Counted from the stretch's first letter, positions 10,963 to 21,824 are shown. The stretch: DNA of 64,000 nucleotides from Onishia taeanensis (GCF_013349955.1 NZ_JABVXC010000004.1:183036-247035); one strand, 5' to 3'. A program made the numbers and translations. The notes: generated by a model from the letters alone, not told the origin.

Positions 10963-11871
10963 ATGGAATTACGATGGCTGGAAGACTCCATTGCCCTGGC
11001 CCGCACGCGACATTTCTCGCGGGCTGCGGATGAGCAGAATGTCACCCAGCCAACCTTCTCCCGCCGCATCAAGCTGCTCGAGGAGGAGATGGGAACGACG
11101 CTGATCAACCGCCAGACCCTGCCATTGTCGCTGACGCCGGCAGGCGAGGAGTTTCTTGCGCTGTGCGAGCAGACCACCGAGCGGTTACGCATTACCCGTG
11201 ATCGTATAACGCGCCTCAATGAAGCGCAGTCACGCCGATTATTGCTGGCGGCCCCTCAAAGCCTGCTATCGCACTTCTTGTCCGGCTGGCTGGAGGAGAT
11301 GGGACAGCCGCCCCTACAACCTTACCTACGCGCCACCGGTTGGCTGGCCGCCGACTACTTCCAGGCGCTGGAGCGCGGCGAGTGCGACCTGGCGGCCTGC
11401 TACTGGCCGAAGGGGCGCACGCCCCTGGAACTCGATATGACGCCCTTCGAGCACCGGGTCATCGGCGCCGAGCGGCTGGTGCCGGTCACCATCCCCGACG
11501 GTTTCGGGCAACCCCGCTTCACGCTGCCGGGGGAGAGGCGCGCTCCCCAGCCGCTGATTGCCTATCACGCTCGTGGGTTGATGCAGGCAGCGATCGAGGA
11601 TCACCTGCTTCGCCAGCCCCAGGCCTGCCACTTCAACGTGCTGACCGAGAGCATTCAAAGCAGCAACGTCAAGGAACTGGTATGCCTGGGCCATGGGCTT
11701 GGTTGGTTACCCGAGCGAGTCGCGCGTGACGTCCTGGAAACGGGGCAACTGATGCGCGCCGGCGCGTCTCACTGGGATATCGCGCTTGAAGTGAGGCTTT
11801 ATCGGCATCGCGAGGCCCACCAAAGCGGTCTCGAGAACTTCTGGTCGACCCTTGATGCGCCGGCGGTCTGA
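10963..11871 (+). CDS. LysR-family regulator, HypT-like, next to peptide importer
   Basis: This LysR-type transcription factor has 302 aa. The N-terminal winged helix-turn-helix spans about residues 1-60 (HFSRAADEQNVTQPTFSRRI), and the effector domain occupies the rest. The N-terminal start WLEDSIALARTRHFS and the NRQTLPLSLTPAG segment resemble the HypT (YjiE) branch, as does the second LysR gene in this window at 48313-49230. It lies between the importer operon and a prolidase gene on the same strand, only 23 bp before the latter, so control of peptide uptake and hydrolysis is the natural guess. LysR regulators usually act near their own genes. The ligand is unknown. Confidence 0.88.
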   Translation: MELRWLEDSIALARTRHFSRAADEQNVTQPTFSRRIKLLEEEMGTTLINRQTLPLSLTPAGEEFLALCEQTTERLRITRDRITRLNEAQSRRLLLAAPQSLLSHFLSGWLEEMGQPPLQPYLRATGWLAADYFQALERGECDLAACYWPKGRTPLELDMTPFEHRVIGAERLVPVTIPDGFGQPRFTLPGERRAPQPLIAYHARGLMQAAIEDHLLRQPQACHFNVLTESIQSSNVKELVCLGHGLGWLPERVARDVLETGQLMRAGASHWDIALEVRLYRHREAHQSGLENFWSTLDAPAV

Positions 11872-11894
11872 TTCGATCCTTATGGACACCCAAG

Positions 11895-13211
11895 ATGAGT
11901 GACATCATGAAAGAGACGCTTGAACACAAGCAGCTTGCCCACCTCGAGGCACTCCAGGCCGCCTACGACCGTCTGCTGGCGACACATGGCTTCGATGGCG
12001 CATTGATCTATAGTGGCCATCCGCAGCGTCATTTCGCCGACGATCAGCACGCGAGCTTTGCCACTTACGGCCATTTCATGCACTGGGTTCCCCAGCAGGG
12101 CCTGGCTCACAGCTGGTTGCTGGTGCGTCCAGGACAACGGCCGAGACTTCAGCTGCATGCACCCACGGATTTCTGGCATCTGGGCACCGAGCTGCCCGAG
12201 GAGGCTTGGGTCGACGCCTTTGCCGTAGAGCCCGTGGCCACGTCAACTCCCCCTAGCCTGCCTGCCGGTCGCTATGCCGTCCTTGGCGACGTCGGTGCAG
12301 ATACCGCCAGCGCTCTCGGCGCCGAGCTCAACCCGCCGGCATTGACGCAAGCCCTGGACGAGGGGCGCGTGCGGAAAAGCGCTTATGAGATCGACTGTCT
12401 GCGCGAGGCGAATCGACGTGCCGGACTCGGTCACCGTGCCGCTCGCGACGCCTTTTTCGACGGCGGCGCCGAACTCGATATCCAGCTCGCCTACCTGGGG
12501 GCCAGTCGTCAGCGCGAATCGGATCTGCCCTATCAAAGCATCGTCGGCGTCAATCAGCATGCTGCCGTGTTGCACTATCAGCACTATGCGCTGGCAACTG
12601 CCGCTGATCATCACAGCCTGCTCATCGATGCCGGGCATCGTTACCGTGGCTACTCGGCCGATATCACCCGCACCTGGGCCGGTGGCGATGCCAGCGACGC
12701 CTTTGCCGGCCTGATCGAAGGCGTGACCACGATCCAGCAGAACCTGATTGGGGATATGGCGCCCGGCGTCGACTATCCAACGCTGCATGCCCGCATGCAC
12801 CAAGGGTTGGGGGCGCTACTCGGTGAGCTGGGCATGATTCGTTGCAGCGCGTCGGCGGCCGTTGAACAGGGCATTACCCGAGCTTTCTGTCCCCATGGGC
12901 TGGGGCACCTGCTGGGCCTTCAGGTTCATGATGTGGCCGGTCGACAAAGCGCTGATGGAGTGGCCTTACCGCCGCCTGCCGAGCACCCGGCGCTGCGGCT
13001 GACGCGAACGCTTGAGGCCGGCATGGTGGTGACCATGGAGCCGGGGTGCTATGTGATCCCGATGCTCCTGGACCCGCTTCGTGAGGCGCCTGCTGGAAGC
13101 GAGATTGATTGGGCCACCGTTGAGGCACTGGCTCCCCATGGTGGAGTGCGTATCGAGGACAATGTGCTGGTGACCGATCAGGGGGGCGAGAACCTGACAC
13201 CGGTCATTTGA
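11895..13211 (+). CDS. pepQ: Xaa-Pro dipeptidase (prolidase)
   Basis: This cytoplasmic M24-family metallopeptidase cleaves dipeptides with C-terminal proline. The 438-aa product aligns by eye with E. coli PepQ along its length. The dinuclear metal ligands are present: LLIDAGHRYRGYSADITRTW supplies two aspartates, FCPHGLGHLLGLQVHD a histidine, TMEPGCY and GGVRIEDNV the two glutamates. The start at 11895 gives MSDIMKETLEHKQL; the ATG at 11907 is an alternative. It follows the LysR gene by 23 bp and the peptide importer beyond it, which suggests joint uptake and breakdown of proline-containing dipeptides. Proline is also a compatible solute for a halophile. Confidence 0.92.
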   Translation: MSDIMKETLEHKQLAHLEALQAAYDRLLATHGFDGALIYSGHPQRHFADDQHASFATYGHFMHWVPQQGLAHSWLLVRPGQRPRLQLHAPTDFWHLGTELPEEAWVDAFAVEPVATSTPPSLPAGRYAVLGDVGADTASALGAELNPPALTQALDEGRVRKSAYEIDCLREANRRAGLGHRAARDAFFDGGAELDIQLAYLGASRQRESDLPYQSIVGVNQHAAVLHYQHYALATAADHHSLLIDAGHRYRGYSADITRTWAGGDASDAFAGLIEGVTTIQQNLIGDMAPGVDYPTLHARMHQGLGALLGELGMIRCSASAAVEQGITRAFCPHGLGHLLGLQVHDVAGRQSADGVALPPPAEHPALRLTRTLEAGMVVTMEPGCYVIPMLLDPLREAPAGSEIDWATVEALAPHGGVRIEDNVLVTDQGGENLTPVI

Positions 13212-13281
13212 CCCGCGAGAAGTGTTGCAGCATCCCTCAGGCACGATAAGCTTGGGGGTATCCCCCACTCGCGAGGCAGGC

Positions 13282-14319
13282 ATGTCACGCACCATCGTTC
13301 CCGCCGACTTTCGCCCTGCCAGAGGGCTTGCCAATCGCCACCTGCAGACGTTACTGCCGCGGATGTTGCCTGCACCGCGCTTGGCTTTCGAAACGGAGGT
13401 CGTCAATCTGCCGGACGGCGATTTCGTGGAATTGGCCTGGGGGCTACCGCCCCCCGTGGCAGAAGACGCTCCGCTGTTCATCCTCTTCCATGGCCTGGAA
13501 GGGTCGGTCGAGTCCCCCTATGCCAAGGGGCTGATGGCTACCGCCGCGCGGCTTGGTTGGCGAAGCGTGTTGATGCACTTTCGTGGCTGCGGCAAGGCCC
13601 CCAATCGCCTGCCCAGGGCGTACCATAGCGGCGATACCGCCGATGCCTACTGGGTGCTCGGCCAATTGGCGAAGCGCTACCCCAAGGCCCTGAAAGTTGC
13701 CGCTGGCGTTTCGCTGGGCGGCAACATGCTGACCAAACTGGTGGCCGAGCAGGGAGGCGATGGCCTCGACTTGGCCGGTGCTATCGTCATTAGCGCGCCA
13801 CTGGACCTCGCCGCCAGTGCCGATGCACTGAATCGTGGCTTTGCCAAAGTCTATCAGCGCCACCTGCTCAAGGATCTAAAACGCAAGATTGCGGCAAAAA
13901 TGCGTCTTGAGCCCATGCCGATCGCCCTGAACCCGCATCAGCTCAAAGAGCTCGATACCTTCTGGGCTTACGACAATGAGGTGACGGCACCGCTGCATGG
14001 TTTCAGTTCCGCCAGCGACTACTATGCCCGGGCATCGGCGGGGCGCTTGCTTGGCAATATCGAGCTACCGATGCTGATGTTGCATGCTGCCGACGATCCC
14101 TTCATGCCCGGCGATCTGTTCGAGCGCCTCCCCACTCCCGCGGATTCCGTCAGAGTCGAGATCGCCCGCCATGGCGGGCACGTCGGTTTCATCGAGTGCC
14201 GTCATGGTCGGCCAAGCTCCTGGCTGATGCGCCGCGTGGCCAGGCAGCTCAACGACTGGGCCTCGGCAGGCGCAGCGACTCACTGGCCCACCTTCGTGGC
14301 TAGCCGGTCGGACAACTGA
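13282..14319 (+). CDS. YheT-family alpha/beta hydrolase
   Basis: This is a predicted cytoplasmic hydrolase of the YheT (AB-hydrolase 4) family; the physiological substrate of this family is not settled. The 345-aa product opens with [20 protein letters not shown], a family hallmark. It contains the oxyanion-side [17 protein letters not shown] segment, the nucleophile elbow GVSLGGNML (Ser about residue 150), a catalytic-acid region HAADDPFMP, and the histidine in HGGHVGFIE. The upstream in-frame ATG at 13222 is rejected because GAGGCAGG precedes the ATG at 13282 and the family begins there. It is convergent with msrA and the two stop ends overlap by 20 bp. Confidence 0.88.
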   Translation: MSRTIVPADFRPARGLANRHLQTLLPRMLPAPRLAFETEVVNLPDGDFVELAWGLPPPVAEDAPLFILFHGLEGSVESPYAKGLMATAARLGWRSVLMHFRGCGKAPNRLPRAYHSGDTADAYWVLGQLAKRYPKALKVAAGVSLGGNMLTKLVAEQGGDGLDLAGAIVISAPLDLAASADALNRGFAKVYQRHLLKDLKRKIAAKMRLEPMPIALNPHQLKELDTFWAYDNEVTAPLHGFSSASDYYARASAGRLLGNIELPMLMLHAADDPFMPGDLFERLPTPADSVRVEIARHGGHVGFIECRHGRPSSWLMRRVARQLNDWASAGAATHWPTFVASRSDN

Positions 14320-14935
14320 CGCCGGTTCCCTTCAGACCGCAATAGCCATTGGGATTTTTTGCCAGATACTGCTGGTGATACTCCTCGGCGTAATAAAAGG
14401 CCTCCAGCGGCGCGAGCTCGGTCGTGATCTCTCCCCCACCGGCATCCTTCAAGGCGTGCTGATACTGCTCGCGACTCTGCTCGGCCGCCTGGCGCTGAGA
14501 CTCGCTGGTCGCGTAGATCGCCGAACGGTACTGGGTGCCGATATCATTGCCTTGACGCATGCCCTGAGTGGGGTCGTGGGCTTCCCAGAAGACACGCAGC
14601 AGACTCTGCAACGAGATAACGGCCGGGTCGTAGACCACCCGCACTACCTCGGTATGGCCCGTCCAGCCGCTGCAGGTCTCTTCGTAGGTCGGGTTGGGCG
14701 TATAACCGCCGGCATAGCCGACGGCCGTGACCAGGACGCCGGGCAACTCCCAGAACAGCCGCTCGGCGCCCCAGAAGCAGCCCAGACCCAGCACGATGTC
14801 TTCACTGCCTTCCGGAAACGGCGGGCACATGGAGGCGCCGTTGACATGATGGATACCGCTAATGCTCAGCGGTGTGTCGCGCCCCGGTAGAGCCCGTTCC
14901 GGGCTGACGGGTTGCTGTTTATCGGCATGGCGCAT
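14300..14935 (-). CDS. msrA: Peptide methionine-(S)-S-oxide reductase MsrA
   Basis: MsrA repairs oxidised methionine (S-sulfoxide) in proteins, using thioredoxin. The protein is 211 aa, close to E. coli MsrA (212 aa). The catalytic motif GCFWGAER has Cys53, and the C-terminal [12 protein letters not shown] supplies the recycling cysteines Cys199 and Cys208. The open frame continues upstream to 15004, but the start at 14935 has AAGGAGC at the right distance, and the upstream extension only translates a 12-bp direct repeat (14956-14979). Its 3' end overlaps the convergent YheT gene by 20 bp. It lies 65 bp after tamB on the same strand. Confidence 0.95.
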   Translation of the reverse strand: MRHADKQQPVSPERALPGRDTPLSISGIHHVNGASMCPPFPEGSEDIVLGLGCFWGAERLFWELPGVLVTAVGYAGGYTPNPTYEETCSGWTGHTEVVRVVYDPAVISLQSLLRVFWEAHDPTQGMRQGNDIGTQYRSAIYATSESQRQAAEQSREQYQHALKDAGGGEITTELAPLEAFYYAEEYHQQYLAKNPNGYCGLKGTGVSCPTG

Positions 14936-15000
14936 GATGGGCTCCTTGAGATGACGAAAGACCTTATGAAAGACCTTGTGAAAAAGTGAGAGCAACCGGC

Positions 15001-18000
15001 TCATTGCCTGGCGTCCGCCTTGCCGAGACTGAAGCTATATACCAGATCAACGGCCTGGGCGGCACCCGACACTGCCTGAAGGTATAGGTTGCGCCACAGG
15101 GTATAGCGCAACGTCAGTTCGGCGATCGGTTCGAAGACACCGACACCATAGCTGACACGTAGATCGTCGCTGAGTTGCCCGCTAACCACGACTTCTGACT
15201 CATCACCGCTGCCGGCCGTATCGAGAGCCAGGTCGCCAATGCCAAAGACCTCGCCGACCTGGCCTATGGCACCGCCGGTGCGGGACAGAGACAGCCCGAT
15301 CAATGCCGACGTCAGAGCACTGTTGTCGGATTCGGTATCATTGGGCGCGCGCCCCCGCAGCAGATAGGACAAGGCTCGAGACTCTTCCATGGCGGGCTCG
15401 GAGAACACCGATAGGCTAGGCGCCGATGCGGATCCGGAGACTCGCAGACCGGCGATCACGCCGTCCTGAGTCTTGTCTTCGTTGCGAATTGCCTCGAACT
15501 GCAACAGCGGTTGATCGGCGGGCCCGCTGAACAGGAGTTGGCCCTGTCGGATTCTCAAGTCCTGACCATAGGCGCGGAAGCGGCCGCCTACCAGGCTGAC
15601 TTCGCCGAACAGCTGAACGGGGCCGCTGCTCTGGCGAACCTGCAGGCGGCCGTCCAGGCCGGTTTCCAGGCCATAGGCCTTGAGATCCATATCAGGGCCC
15701 AGCACCAGCTCGACCTGGATGCTGGTGGCCATACCCGCCGAGGCCAGAGCGTCGGCGGTATCCTCGCCGGCGCCGGCCTTCTCGGCCCGTGTCGCCTCAC
15801 GACGCGCCCGGCGTTCGTCACGCCGGGTGATGATGACCTCATCAGGGCTCGGGCTGGTCGCCGATGGCGGAATCTGGCCGATCTCCAGCCGCGCCCAGGG
15901 TACCTTGACCTGGCCGCGCACGCTGAGCCGTTCGGGCCGCACATCGACTTGGAGATCCGGGGCGATTCGCAGCCGGCCAATATCGGCTATATCCAGCTGC
16001 AATGGCTCTTCCTGCCCATCGAGCGACATCGCCAGTTCCCACTCATCGAGGCTTGGCCAGCGGGCGTCACCCTGAATGTCCAAGCGCCCTCGTTCGCTAC
16101 GGATCACCCCTTCTATCTGGCCGCTGTCGCCACGCAGACGCACCGTCAGTTCGCCATCTCTCACCTCGAGCGGAATACCGCTGCCCTTCGCTTGCAGCGA
16201 ATCGAGCGTCAGGTTGCCGGTCAGGGTGGGCAAGGCCAGGGTGCCGCCCACCGCAATATCGCCATTCAGACTACCCTCGAGGGTTTCCATATCGCCAGCC
16301 AGGGGCTGATAAGGCGAGAGCTGCAGGCTCTGGAGCCGCAGACGCCCGTCCAATGCTCCTTGCCCTTGGGGGTCGTCGATACGCAGCGTCAGGTTGACGT
16401 TGCCGCCTTGCTCGAGTTCGAGATCCAGCTCGGCATTGGCGGCCTGAGGGGTGGCATTGGCGGTCAGCTTCAACTGGGTGGTGGGCAGCGTGACGGCCTG
16501 GCCAAAGGCATTCTGGGCCTCGATGTCCAGGCGGCTATCGAGGTTGGCATCCAGCGACCAGCTGGTGCCCTGATCCTGCCAGGCGACCACGACCTCGGCG
16601 TTGTTATCACCGCTTGCCTTCCAGCCAACCGGCAGAGAAGGCTCCAAGAGGGCCATGGGCAGCTCCGTGAGCTGCAGCCTGGCCCGCCCTTGCTTGGCAG
16701 AGGCATCGATGGGCTGGGTGCTGCACAGACGCCCGCCTTCCTCTCGGACCAGGCAAAACGGCGAGAGACTGACTGCGGACTTGGCGATGTCGACATCGAA
16801 GCTCAGGGCCTCGTCCAGGCGCAGCGTGCCGGCATCCGCGTCGACCTCCAGCGGCATCAGTTGCCCCTGGTATCGGTCGCCGTCGGCGTTGAGGCCGCCC
16901 TCCAGGGTGAGGCCAGCCCGGGACAGCGGCATGCCTCGCCCGGCCGTTGCCTCGAGGGTCAGCCGATGCTCGGACAAGCGGCCGTCGAGCCCGAGCGTCA
17001 GGCGCGAAAACCGCTGACCGCCGGCGTCTAGGCGCTCTGCCTCCAGGGTGAGATCAAGCTCTGGATCCTCGAGCCCCTGCGTACGTGCCCGCAGGTTCAG
17101 GGTACCCAGGCGGTTTTCGGCAAAGACCAGACGTTCGCCGCTCAGGTCCAGCGCCAGAGTCGGCGTGTCCAGGCTGCCGCCAAGCTGGAAGTCGCCCTGC
17201 AGGGTGCCGCCAAGCTCCGGTGACAGGGCATTGAGCCCCGACGCCTGCAGCGAGCCGGATAGATCCATCTGATCGCCGATCTGACCCTCTGCGGTCAGGC
17301 GGTTCTCGCCCTGGCGCAGGTCGAGCTGCTTGATGTTCCAGCGCATATCGCTATTGCCGCTGAGGCTGCCCGACACAGAGACCGGCAAGTCATTGAGGGT
17401 GCCGTCGATGGCAAGCTCCGGAATGCCGAGTCGCCAACCATCGTTTGCCTGCACGAAGCTCAGGGTGGCATCGCCGTCCAGACGGCCAGCCACGGCACTG
17501 GTGTAGGCGCCGGGATCGAGTCCGTCCAGATTGATGGTGGTATCGAGTGTCAGTCCATCCGCCCAGTTGACCTTGCCCCGGCTGATCAGGGCGCCCTCGC
17601 CGCTCTTCAGCGATAACGGTAGCCAGGCAAAGTGTTCGGCGTCGCCGGTCCCCGTCGCTGCCAGCCGAGTGGGCGCCACCGCCGGTCCCGAGGCCTCGGC
17701 CGACAGGGCCAAGCGATAGTCGAGCAGGCTGCCGTTCAGGCGCGCCCTGAGGTCAGTCAACCGGTAAGGCTGCCCCTTGTTTCCCGCACCTGACGGTGTA
17801 TCAGCGCTGGGCGCCGCACCGGACAAGGGCCATTGCAGAGCATCGGACTCTAGCTTGAGCTCAAACGGCAAGGTGGGAGCCAGAGCATCGAGACTGGCGT
17901 CGAGCTGCGCGGTCGCGGGCCCCTTGGCGGAAAGCGATATCTTCAAGTCGGCCAGGCTGCCGTCAAGACGCAGGTCGAGCCGTTCGCCGGCAAGCGCCGG

Positions 18001-19002
18001 CATAGCGGCTAGCTGCTTGACCTGGGCATTGAGACTCGCCTCGAGCGGATAGTCATCACGCAGCGTGATATTGGCCTCGAGGCGGGCGTCGGCTTCAGGC
18101 ATGGCAAGGGTCAGGGGCGATATCTCGATATCGCTGCCCTGTCCTGACAGGCTCAGCGCCAGACGATCGATGTGATAAGCGCTCGGCCCGGTGAGTGCGG
18201 CATCCTCGATGACGAGGCTCGGCACCTCGATGGCAAGCGGCAGTGTGATGGCCGGCAAGGCGAGACGCTCGCGCTCGGCAAGCGGGACAGCGGTCTCACT
18301 CGCTGTCGTTGCATCGCGTGCCACCGGTGGTATCTGCCGGGCTACCTTGCCCGCACCGTCGATCGCACCGGCGCTCAGCGACGAAGGCGTACGGTCCGCG
18401 TTATCCAGGGCCAGGGCCTGGCCTTCGCTGGAAGGCAACCTCAGCCGCATGCCGGACAGCGTGGTGGGTGACAGGGTCAAGGTGCCAGCGTCCAGTGAAG
18501 CGCCGGTCTGGAAATGCGACCACGTCAGGTGCGTGCCATCGGCAAGACGCAGGTCGACATCATCAAGCAGGATGTCACGCAGCTCGATGGGGAATGGCAC
18601 GTTGATCGTCGGAGCGGCTCCGCTCTCGGAAGTGGGCTGATCCGGCTCACCTGCCTCGCTGGCGGCAAGGCGAATCCGCGCCCCGGTGACGCCTAGACGG
18701 TCGAGGCACAGCTTGCTGTCGAGTAGGCAGTCGTCTGCCCAGACGAGCTCGAGGCGCTCGACGTCGATGCTGGCCGGCCCTGCCTCGAGAGCAAGGCCGT
18801 CTATCACCAGATGATCCAGCGGGGCTCCCGAGGCGTCACGATAGGTGAAGAAGCCTCTCGACTGTCCCTGTTCCAGCAGCAGCCCAGTCCCCCAGGGAGA
18901 GAGTGCCAGCCCCATCGCGAGTATAACCAGGCCGATCAGCCATATGGGCAACCACAGCAGTAATCGCAACAGCGCCCGGCCCCATGCCTTGCGTATGTTC
19001 AT
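15001..19002 (-). CDS. tamB: Translocation and assembly module subunit TamB
   Basis: TamB is a long beta-taco (AsmA/VPS13-like) protein anchored in the inner membrane and spanning the periplasm to reach TamA; the family is implicated in outer-membrane protein assembly and phospholipid transport. The 1333-aa product has one N-terminal hydrophobic anchor ([20 protein letters not shown], about residues 11-30), then long stretches of repeating amphipathic beta strands. The C-terminal TamB domain is seen in [20 protein letters not shown] and [16 protein letters not shown], ending in [16 protein letters not shown]. It follows tamA by 21 bp in the same operon. The C-terminus is complete and no frameshift is seen. 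Confidence 0.93.
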   Translation of the reverse strand: MNIRKAWGRALLRLLLWLPIWLIGLVILAMGLALSPWGTGLLLEQGQSRGFFTYRDASGAPLDHLVIDGLALEAGPASIDVERLELVWADDCLLDSKLCLDRLGVTGARIRLAASEAGEPDQPTSESGAAPTINVPFPIELRDILLDDVDLRLADGTHLTWSHFQTGASLDAGTLTLSPTTLSGMRLRLPSSEGQALALDNADRTPSSLSAGAIDGAGKVARQIPPVARDATTASETAVPLAERERLALPAITLPLAIEVPSLVIEDAALTGPSAYHIDRLALSLSGQGSDIEISPLTLAMPEADARLEANITLRDDYPLEASLNAQVKQLAAMPALAGERLDLRLDGSLADLKISLSAKGPATAQLDASLDALAPTLPFELKLESDALQWPLSGAAPSADTPSGAGNKGQPYRLTDLRARLNGSLLDYRLALSAEASGPAVAPTRLAATGTGDAEHFAWLPLSLKSGEGALISRGKVNWADGLTLDTTINLDGLDPGAYTSAVAGRLDGDATLSFVQANDGWRLGIPELAIDGTLNDLPVSVSGSLSGNSDMRWNIKQLDLRQGENRLTAEGQIGDQMDLSGSLQASGLNALSPELGGTLQGDFQLGGSLDTPTLALDLSGERLVFAENRLGTLNLRARTQGLEDPELDLTLEAERLDAGGQRFSRLTLGLDGRLSEHRLTLEATAGRGMPLSRAGLTLEGGLNADGDRYQGQLMPLEVDADAGTLRLDEALSFDVDIAKSAVSLSPFCLVREEGGRLCSTQPIDASAKQGRARLQLTELPMALLEPSLPVGWKASGDNNAEVVVAWQDQGTSWSLDANLDSRLDIEAQNAFGQAVTLPTTQLKLTANATPQAANAELDLELEQGGNVNLTLRIDDPQGQGALDGRLRLQSLQLSPYQPLAGDMETLEGSLNGDIAVGGTLALPTLTGNLTLDSLQAKGSGIPLEVRDGELTVRLRGDSGQIEGVIRSERGRLDIQGDARWPSLDEWELAMSLDGQEEPLQLDIADIGRLRIAPDLQVDVRPERLSVRGQVKVPWARLEIGQIPPSATSPSPDEVIITRRDERRARREATRAEKAGAGEDTADALASAGMATSIQVELVLGPDMDLKAYGLETGLDGRLQVRQSSGPVQLFGEVSLVGGRFRAYGQDLRIRQGQLLFSGPADQPLLQFEAIRNEDKTQDGVIAGLRVSGSASAPSLSVFSEPAMEESRALSYLLRGRAPNDTESDNSALTSALIGLSLSRTGGAIGQVGEVFGIGDLALDTAGSGDESEVVVSGQLSDDLRVSYGVGVFEPIAELTLRYTLWRNLYLQAVSGAAQAVDLVYSFSLGKADARQ

Positions 19003-19023
19003 TCCGGTCTTGTCCCTTCCGGT

Positions 19024-20895
19024 TTAGAGCTCCGGGCCAATGGAGAAGTGAATGCGATAGGCGTTGTCGGGGTCATCCAGGGGATGCGCCACATCGAAAC
19101 GAATCGGGCCCACCGGGGAAATCCAGCGCACCCCGAGACCCGCCCCCGTCTTCAAGTCAGGGGCTCCCCAGGCATCGAAGGCGTTGCCGGTATCGACGAA
19201 GGCCGCGCCCCACCAATCACCAGTGACCCGGCGCTGGGCCTCTAGGCTGGCCGTAAACAACTGCTGACCACCGGTCAGTTCGCCATCCGCGTTTTCAGGC
19301 GACAGACTTTCGTAGCCATAGCCACGCACGCTGCTATCGCCACCGGCGAAGAATCGCAGCGACGGGGGGATCTTGTCGAAGTCATTGGTTTCGATGGCCC
19401 CCATGCCCACGCGGCCAACGAAACGATTATTGTCGCCGAGCATGCGAATCCACTGGGTATCGAGCGTGCCCCGCAGGAAGGTAGCATCAGACCCCCAGGC
19501 GGTGTCGGAATAGGCCAGCGACAGACGCTGGCGGTCTCCCCAGGTTGGAAAAATCGGGTTGCGGCTGCGGGTGCGTGACCAACTGATGCCGGGGTAATAC
19601 AGCAGTACCTGATCGTCTTCACTGGCCTGTGTGAAGTCTTCGTAAGTCGTGCGCACGAACACATCCTGGGTCCAACCGTTGTCGAACTTCCAGCGCCGAG
19701 ACACTTCCGTCGAGATCTCCAAGCTCTGGGTATCCTCGTTGTCGACCTGTTGAAAGCCGTAGTCGATGCGGTAGCTGTCGCGCAGCGGGTTCTCGAGCGG
19801 GATCTGATATTCGCCGGAGAACTCCTGTTCGGGCGCGGAAAGGAAAAGCTCATTGGTCAGGCTGTGGCCCGCGCTGTTCAACCAGGGCTGCGTCCAGGAC
19901 AGCCGAGTGCGGGGCCCCACGTCGGTGGCATAGCCAATCCCCACCTCGAAGCGATGCCGATCGGCAGGTACGACGGTGACGTCGACCGGCACTTCATGGC
20001 GCGGGTCCGGGAAAAGGCGGTCGGCGGCGATCAACGCGACTTGCTCGATGCGGCTGGCTGCGGCCGATTCGGTCTCGGCGACAGCATCCTCGAGTCCTGC
20101 TTCTTGCCACCAGGGCGAGGGAGATCGCTTCGAGGGCGGTTCCAGTGCTAGATCAGAGGCGGTATCCAGCCGAGGGCGCACACTGATCGAAGAAAACCAG
20201 TTGCTCTGCGACAAGCGCTGATTGTACTGAGCCAGTTGGCCGGCCAGGTAGGGGTCGGCAGACGCGAAGGGCAGCATCCTGCGCAGACGGTCTTCATCGA
20301 TCTGGCTGCCCTTGATGACGATATCTCCAAAGCGGTAGCGAGGGCCGCTATCAAACGTCAGATAGATACGCGCACTCTGTTCCCAGGGACGCACCTCCAT
20401 GCGTCGCTCCGGAAAATCCGCATCGAAATAGCCCCTCTGCAGAGACAGTGACGACAGTTTGCTGCGCAGGCTGTCGTAGGAGGCATGCACCAGCGGTTCA
20501 CCAACGGCGAGTCCAGGGTCGGCAAGGACGCTATCGAAGGCTTCATCCTGCTCGGCGTCGCCGGTTACGTTCAGTTCCAGCACGGTAACCTTGACCCGCT
20601 CACCCGGTGTGATGGAAAGCTCGGCTCCATCGATGGGATCACCCGTGAAGCGGATCTCGACATTGGGCTCGTAATAGCCATACACACGCATGGCTTCAAG
20701 CGTCTGATTGCGCACCTTGGCCATCAGGCGCTCTTCGCGGTACTGGGAGGCCTCGATGGCGTCGAGATAGAGCACGACATTCTCAGCGGCTTGGCCGTCC
20801 AGACCGTCAATCTCCACGTCCAGGGCCTGGGCAATGGGCGCTGCGGTAATGCCAATGCTCAAGACGCACAGTCGCCATCCAGGGCTCCAGCGCAT
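19024..20895 (-). CDS. tamA: Translocation and assembly module subunit TamA (Omp85 family)
   Basis: TamA is the outer-membrane Omp85 partner of TamB. The 623-aa product starts with a signal peptide ending near APIAQA (residue 24). POTRA-like domains follow (ENVVLYLDAIEASQYREERL; PGERVKVTVLELNVTGDAE; GPRYRFGDIVIKGSQIDEDR). A 16-strand barrel region follows, with the conserved lid-lock element GGDSSVRGYGYESLSP near residue 525, and it ends VAHPLDDPDNAYRIHFSIGPEL with the terminal beta signal. The insertion EPPSKRSPSPWWQEAG near residue 255 lies at the POTRA-barrel border. Its start is one base from the stop of the upstream coiled-coil gene, so the genes are translationally coupled. Confidence 0.92.
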   Translation of the reverse strand: MRWSPGWRLCVLSIGITAAPIAQALDVEIDGLDGQAAENVVLYLDAIEASQYREERLMAKVRNQTLEAMRVYGYYEPNVEIRFTGDPIDGAELSITPGERVKVTVLELNVTGDAEQDEAFDSVLADPGLAVGEPLVHASYDSLRSKLSSLSLQRGYFDADFPERRMEVRPWEQSARIYLTFDSGPRYRFGDIVIKGSQIDEDRLRRMLPFASADPYLAGQLAQYNQRLSQSNWFSSISVRPRLDTASDLALEPPSKRSPSPWWQEAGLEDAVAETESAAASRIEQVALIAADRLFPDPRHEVPVDVTVVPADRHRFEVGIGYATDVGPRTRLSWTQPWLNSAGHSLTNELFLSAPEQEFSGEYQIPLENPLRDSYRIDYGFQQVDNEDTQSLEISTEVSRRWKFDNGWTQDVFVRTTYEDFTQASEDDQVLLYYPGISWSRTRSRNPIFPTWGDRQRLSLAYSDTAWGSDATFLRGTLDTQWIRMLGDNNRFVGRVGMGAIETNDFDKIPPSLRFFAGGDSSVRGYGYESLSPENADGELTGGQQLFTASLEAQRRVTGDWWGAAFVDTGNAFDAWGAPDLKTGAGLGVRWISPVGPIRFDVAHPLDDPDNAYRIHFSIGPEL

Positions 20896-20896
20896 C

Positions 20897-21745
20897 TTAG
20901 CGACTCTCCAGCGATTCCAGCTGGGCGCTGATGGCCAGCTGCGACTGTCGCAGTTCGGTCAGTTGGGCACGATAATCATCGAGACGCTTCAGCAAGGCCT
21001 CTCTCGACGTGGCTGCCTCGTCTCGGTTCGTCGCGAGCTCATCGAGGCGTTCCGTCAGAGCGTCCTGGTCGGTCTCGAGCGAGCGCGTCGAGCTCATCAG
21101 CGAAGCGGAAACCACTTCCTGAGCGGACTGGCGCTGTTCAGTTTGCGCAAGCTTGGCTGCGACCTCGTCCAGGCGATCATCAAGCGTCGTCGTGTCGCCC
21201 TTGATCACGTCCAGGCGCGCGGCCAGGGCCGCCCGGGCATCATTGCCGTTGTTCTCGAGGGCATCCAGCGAAGTGCCAATGGCATCCAGTGCCGCTTTGA
21301 GATTGTCCTGACGCTCGGCTTGCGCGTTCAGGCGCGCGATGAGCGCCTCACTGTCATCGCTGCCGGAAAGCGTGTCGCGAAAGTCCGTCAGTTGGGTTTC
21401 CTGTTCGTTGAGCCGCTGCACCAGCTGGCCTTGCTCTTCGCCGAGGGCATCCAGAGCATTTTCGAAACGTTCTAGATTGCTGCCGCGGTTGGCATCGAAA
21501 CCATCGAAGCGCGCGTGCACGTTGGATAGCTGACCCTGCAACTGACGGAGCTCCTTCTCGAGGTTGAGACGCTCCTGCCAAGCCAGATAGCCAAATCCGC
21601 CAAGGGCTCCCGCCAGCAGCAAAATCAGGCACCAGAGTGGCCACAGTCTCGGTGCTGGCGGCGTGTAGCGAGCCTGGCCGCCTAGGCTGGCATTCACATC
21701 CGGGACGATGTGGGTCAGGCGCTCTTCCTCAGGGCGCTCGGCCAT
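20897..21745 (-). CDS. Unrecognised single-pass membrane coiled-coil protein, first gene of the tamAB operon
   Basis: I do not recognise this 282-aa protein as a named family. Residues 1-34 are a polar, proline-containing cytoplasmic tail and about 35-56 form one transmembrane helix (WPLWCLILLLAGALGGFGYL). Residues 57-282 are almost entirely predicted coiled coil, rich in Leu, Gln, Glu, Asp and Arg with heptad-like spacing (LEKELRQLQGQL, LVQRLNEQETQL, ALLKRLDDYRAQL), so it should project into the periplasm. There are no cysteines after the membrane segment and no enzymatic motif. The ATG at 21745 has AAGGAG nearby; the longer frame to 21835 lacks one. Its stop is one base before the tamA start, suggesting a role with the TAM, perhaps as spacer or scaffold. 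Confidence 0.8.
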   Translation of the reverse strand: MAERPEEERLTHIVPDVNASLGGQARYTPPAPRLWPLWCLILLLAGALGGFGYLAWQERLNLEKELRQLQGQLSNVHARFDGFDANRGSNLERFENALDALGEEQGQLVQRLNEQETQLTDFRDTLSGSDDSEALIARLNAQAERQDNLKAALDAIGTSLDALENNGNDARAALAARLDVIKGDTTTLDDRLDEVAAKLAQTEQRQSAQEVVSASLMSSTRSLETDQDALTERLDELATNRDEAATSREALLKRLDDYRAQLTELRQSQLAISAQLESLESR

Positions 21746-21824
21746 AGGTGACTCCTTGCCAGGTAGAGAATGTAAAAAGAAAGTGAGGCCGGAGTGGCCA
21801 CGATTGAGGCATAAACCTCGATCA

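Noticed and set aside
14936..15004. Longer MsrA N-terminus starting at 15004
   Set aside because: The extra 23 residues arise from a 12-bp direct repeat (His-Lys-Val-Phe twice), and a good Shine-Dalgarno precedes the internal ATG at 14935.
15511..17031. 506-codon plus-strand frame opposite tamB
   Set aside because: It is the antisense of an intact, well-recognised tamB. Long antisense frames are expected in GC-rich genes and this one has no recognisable motif.
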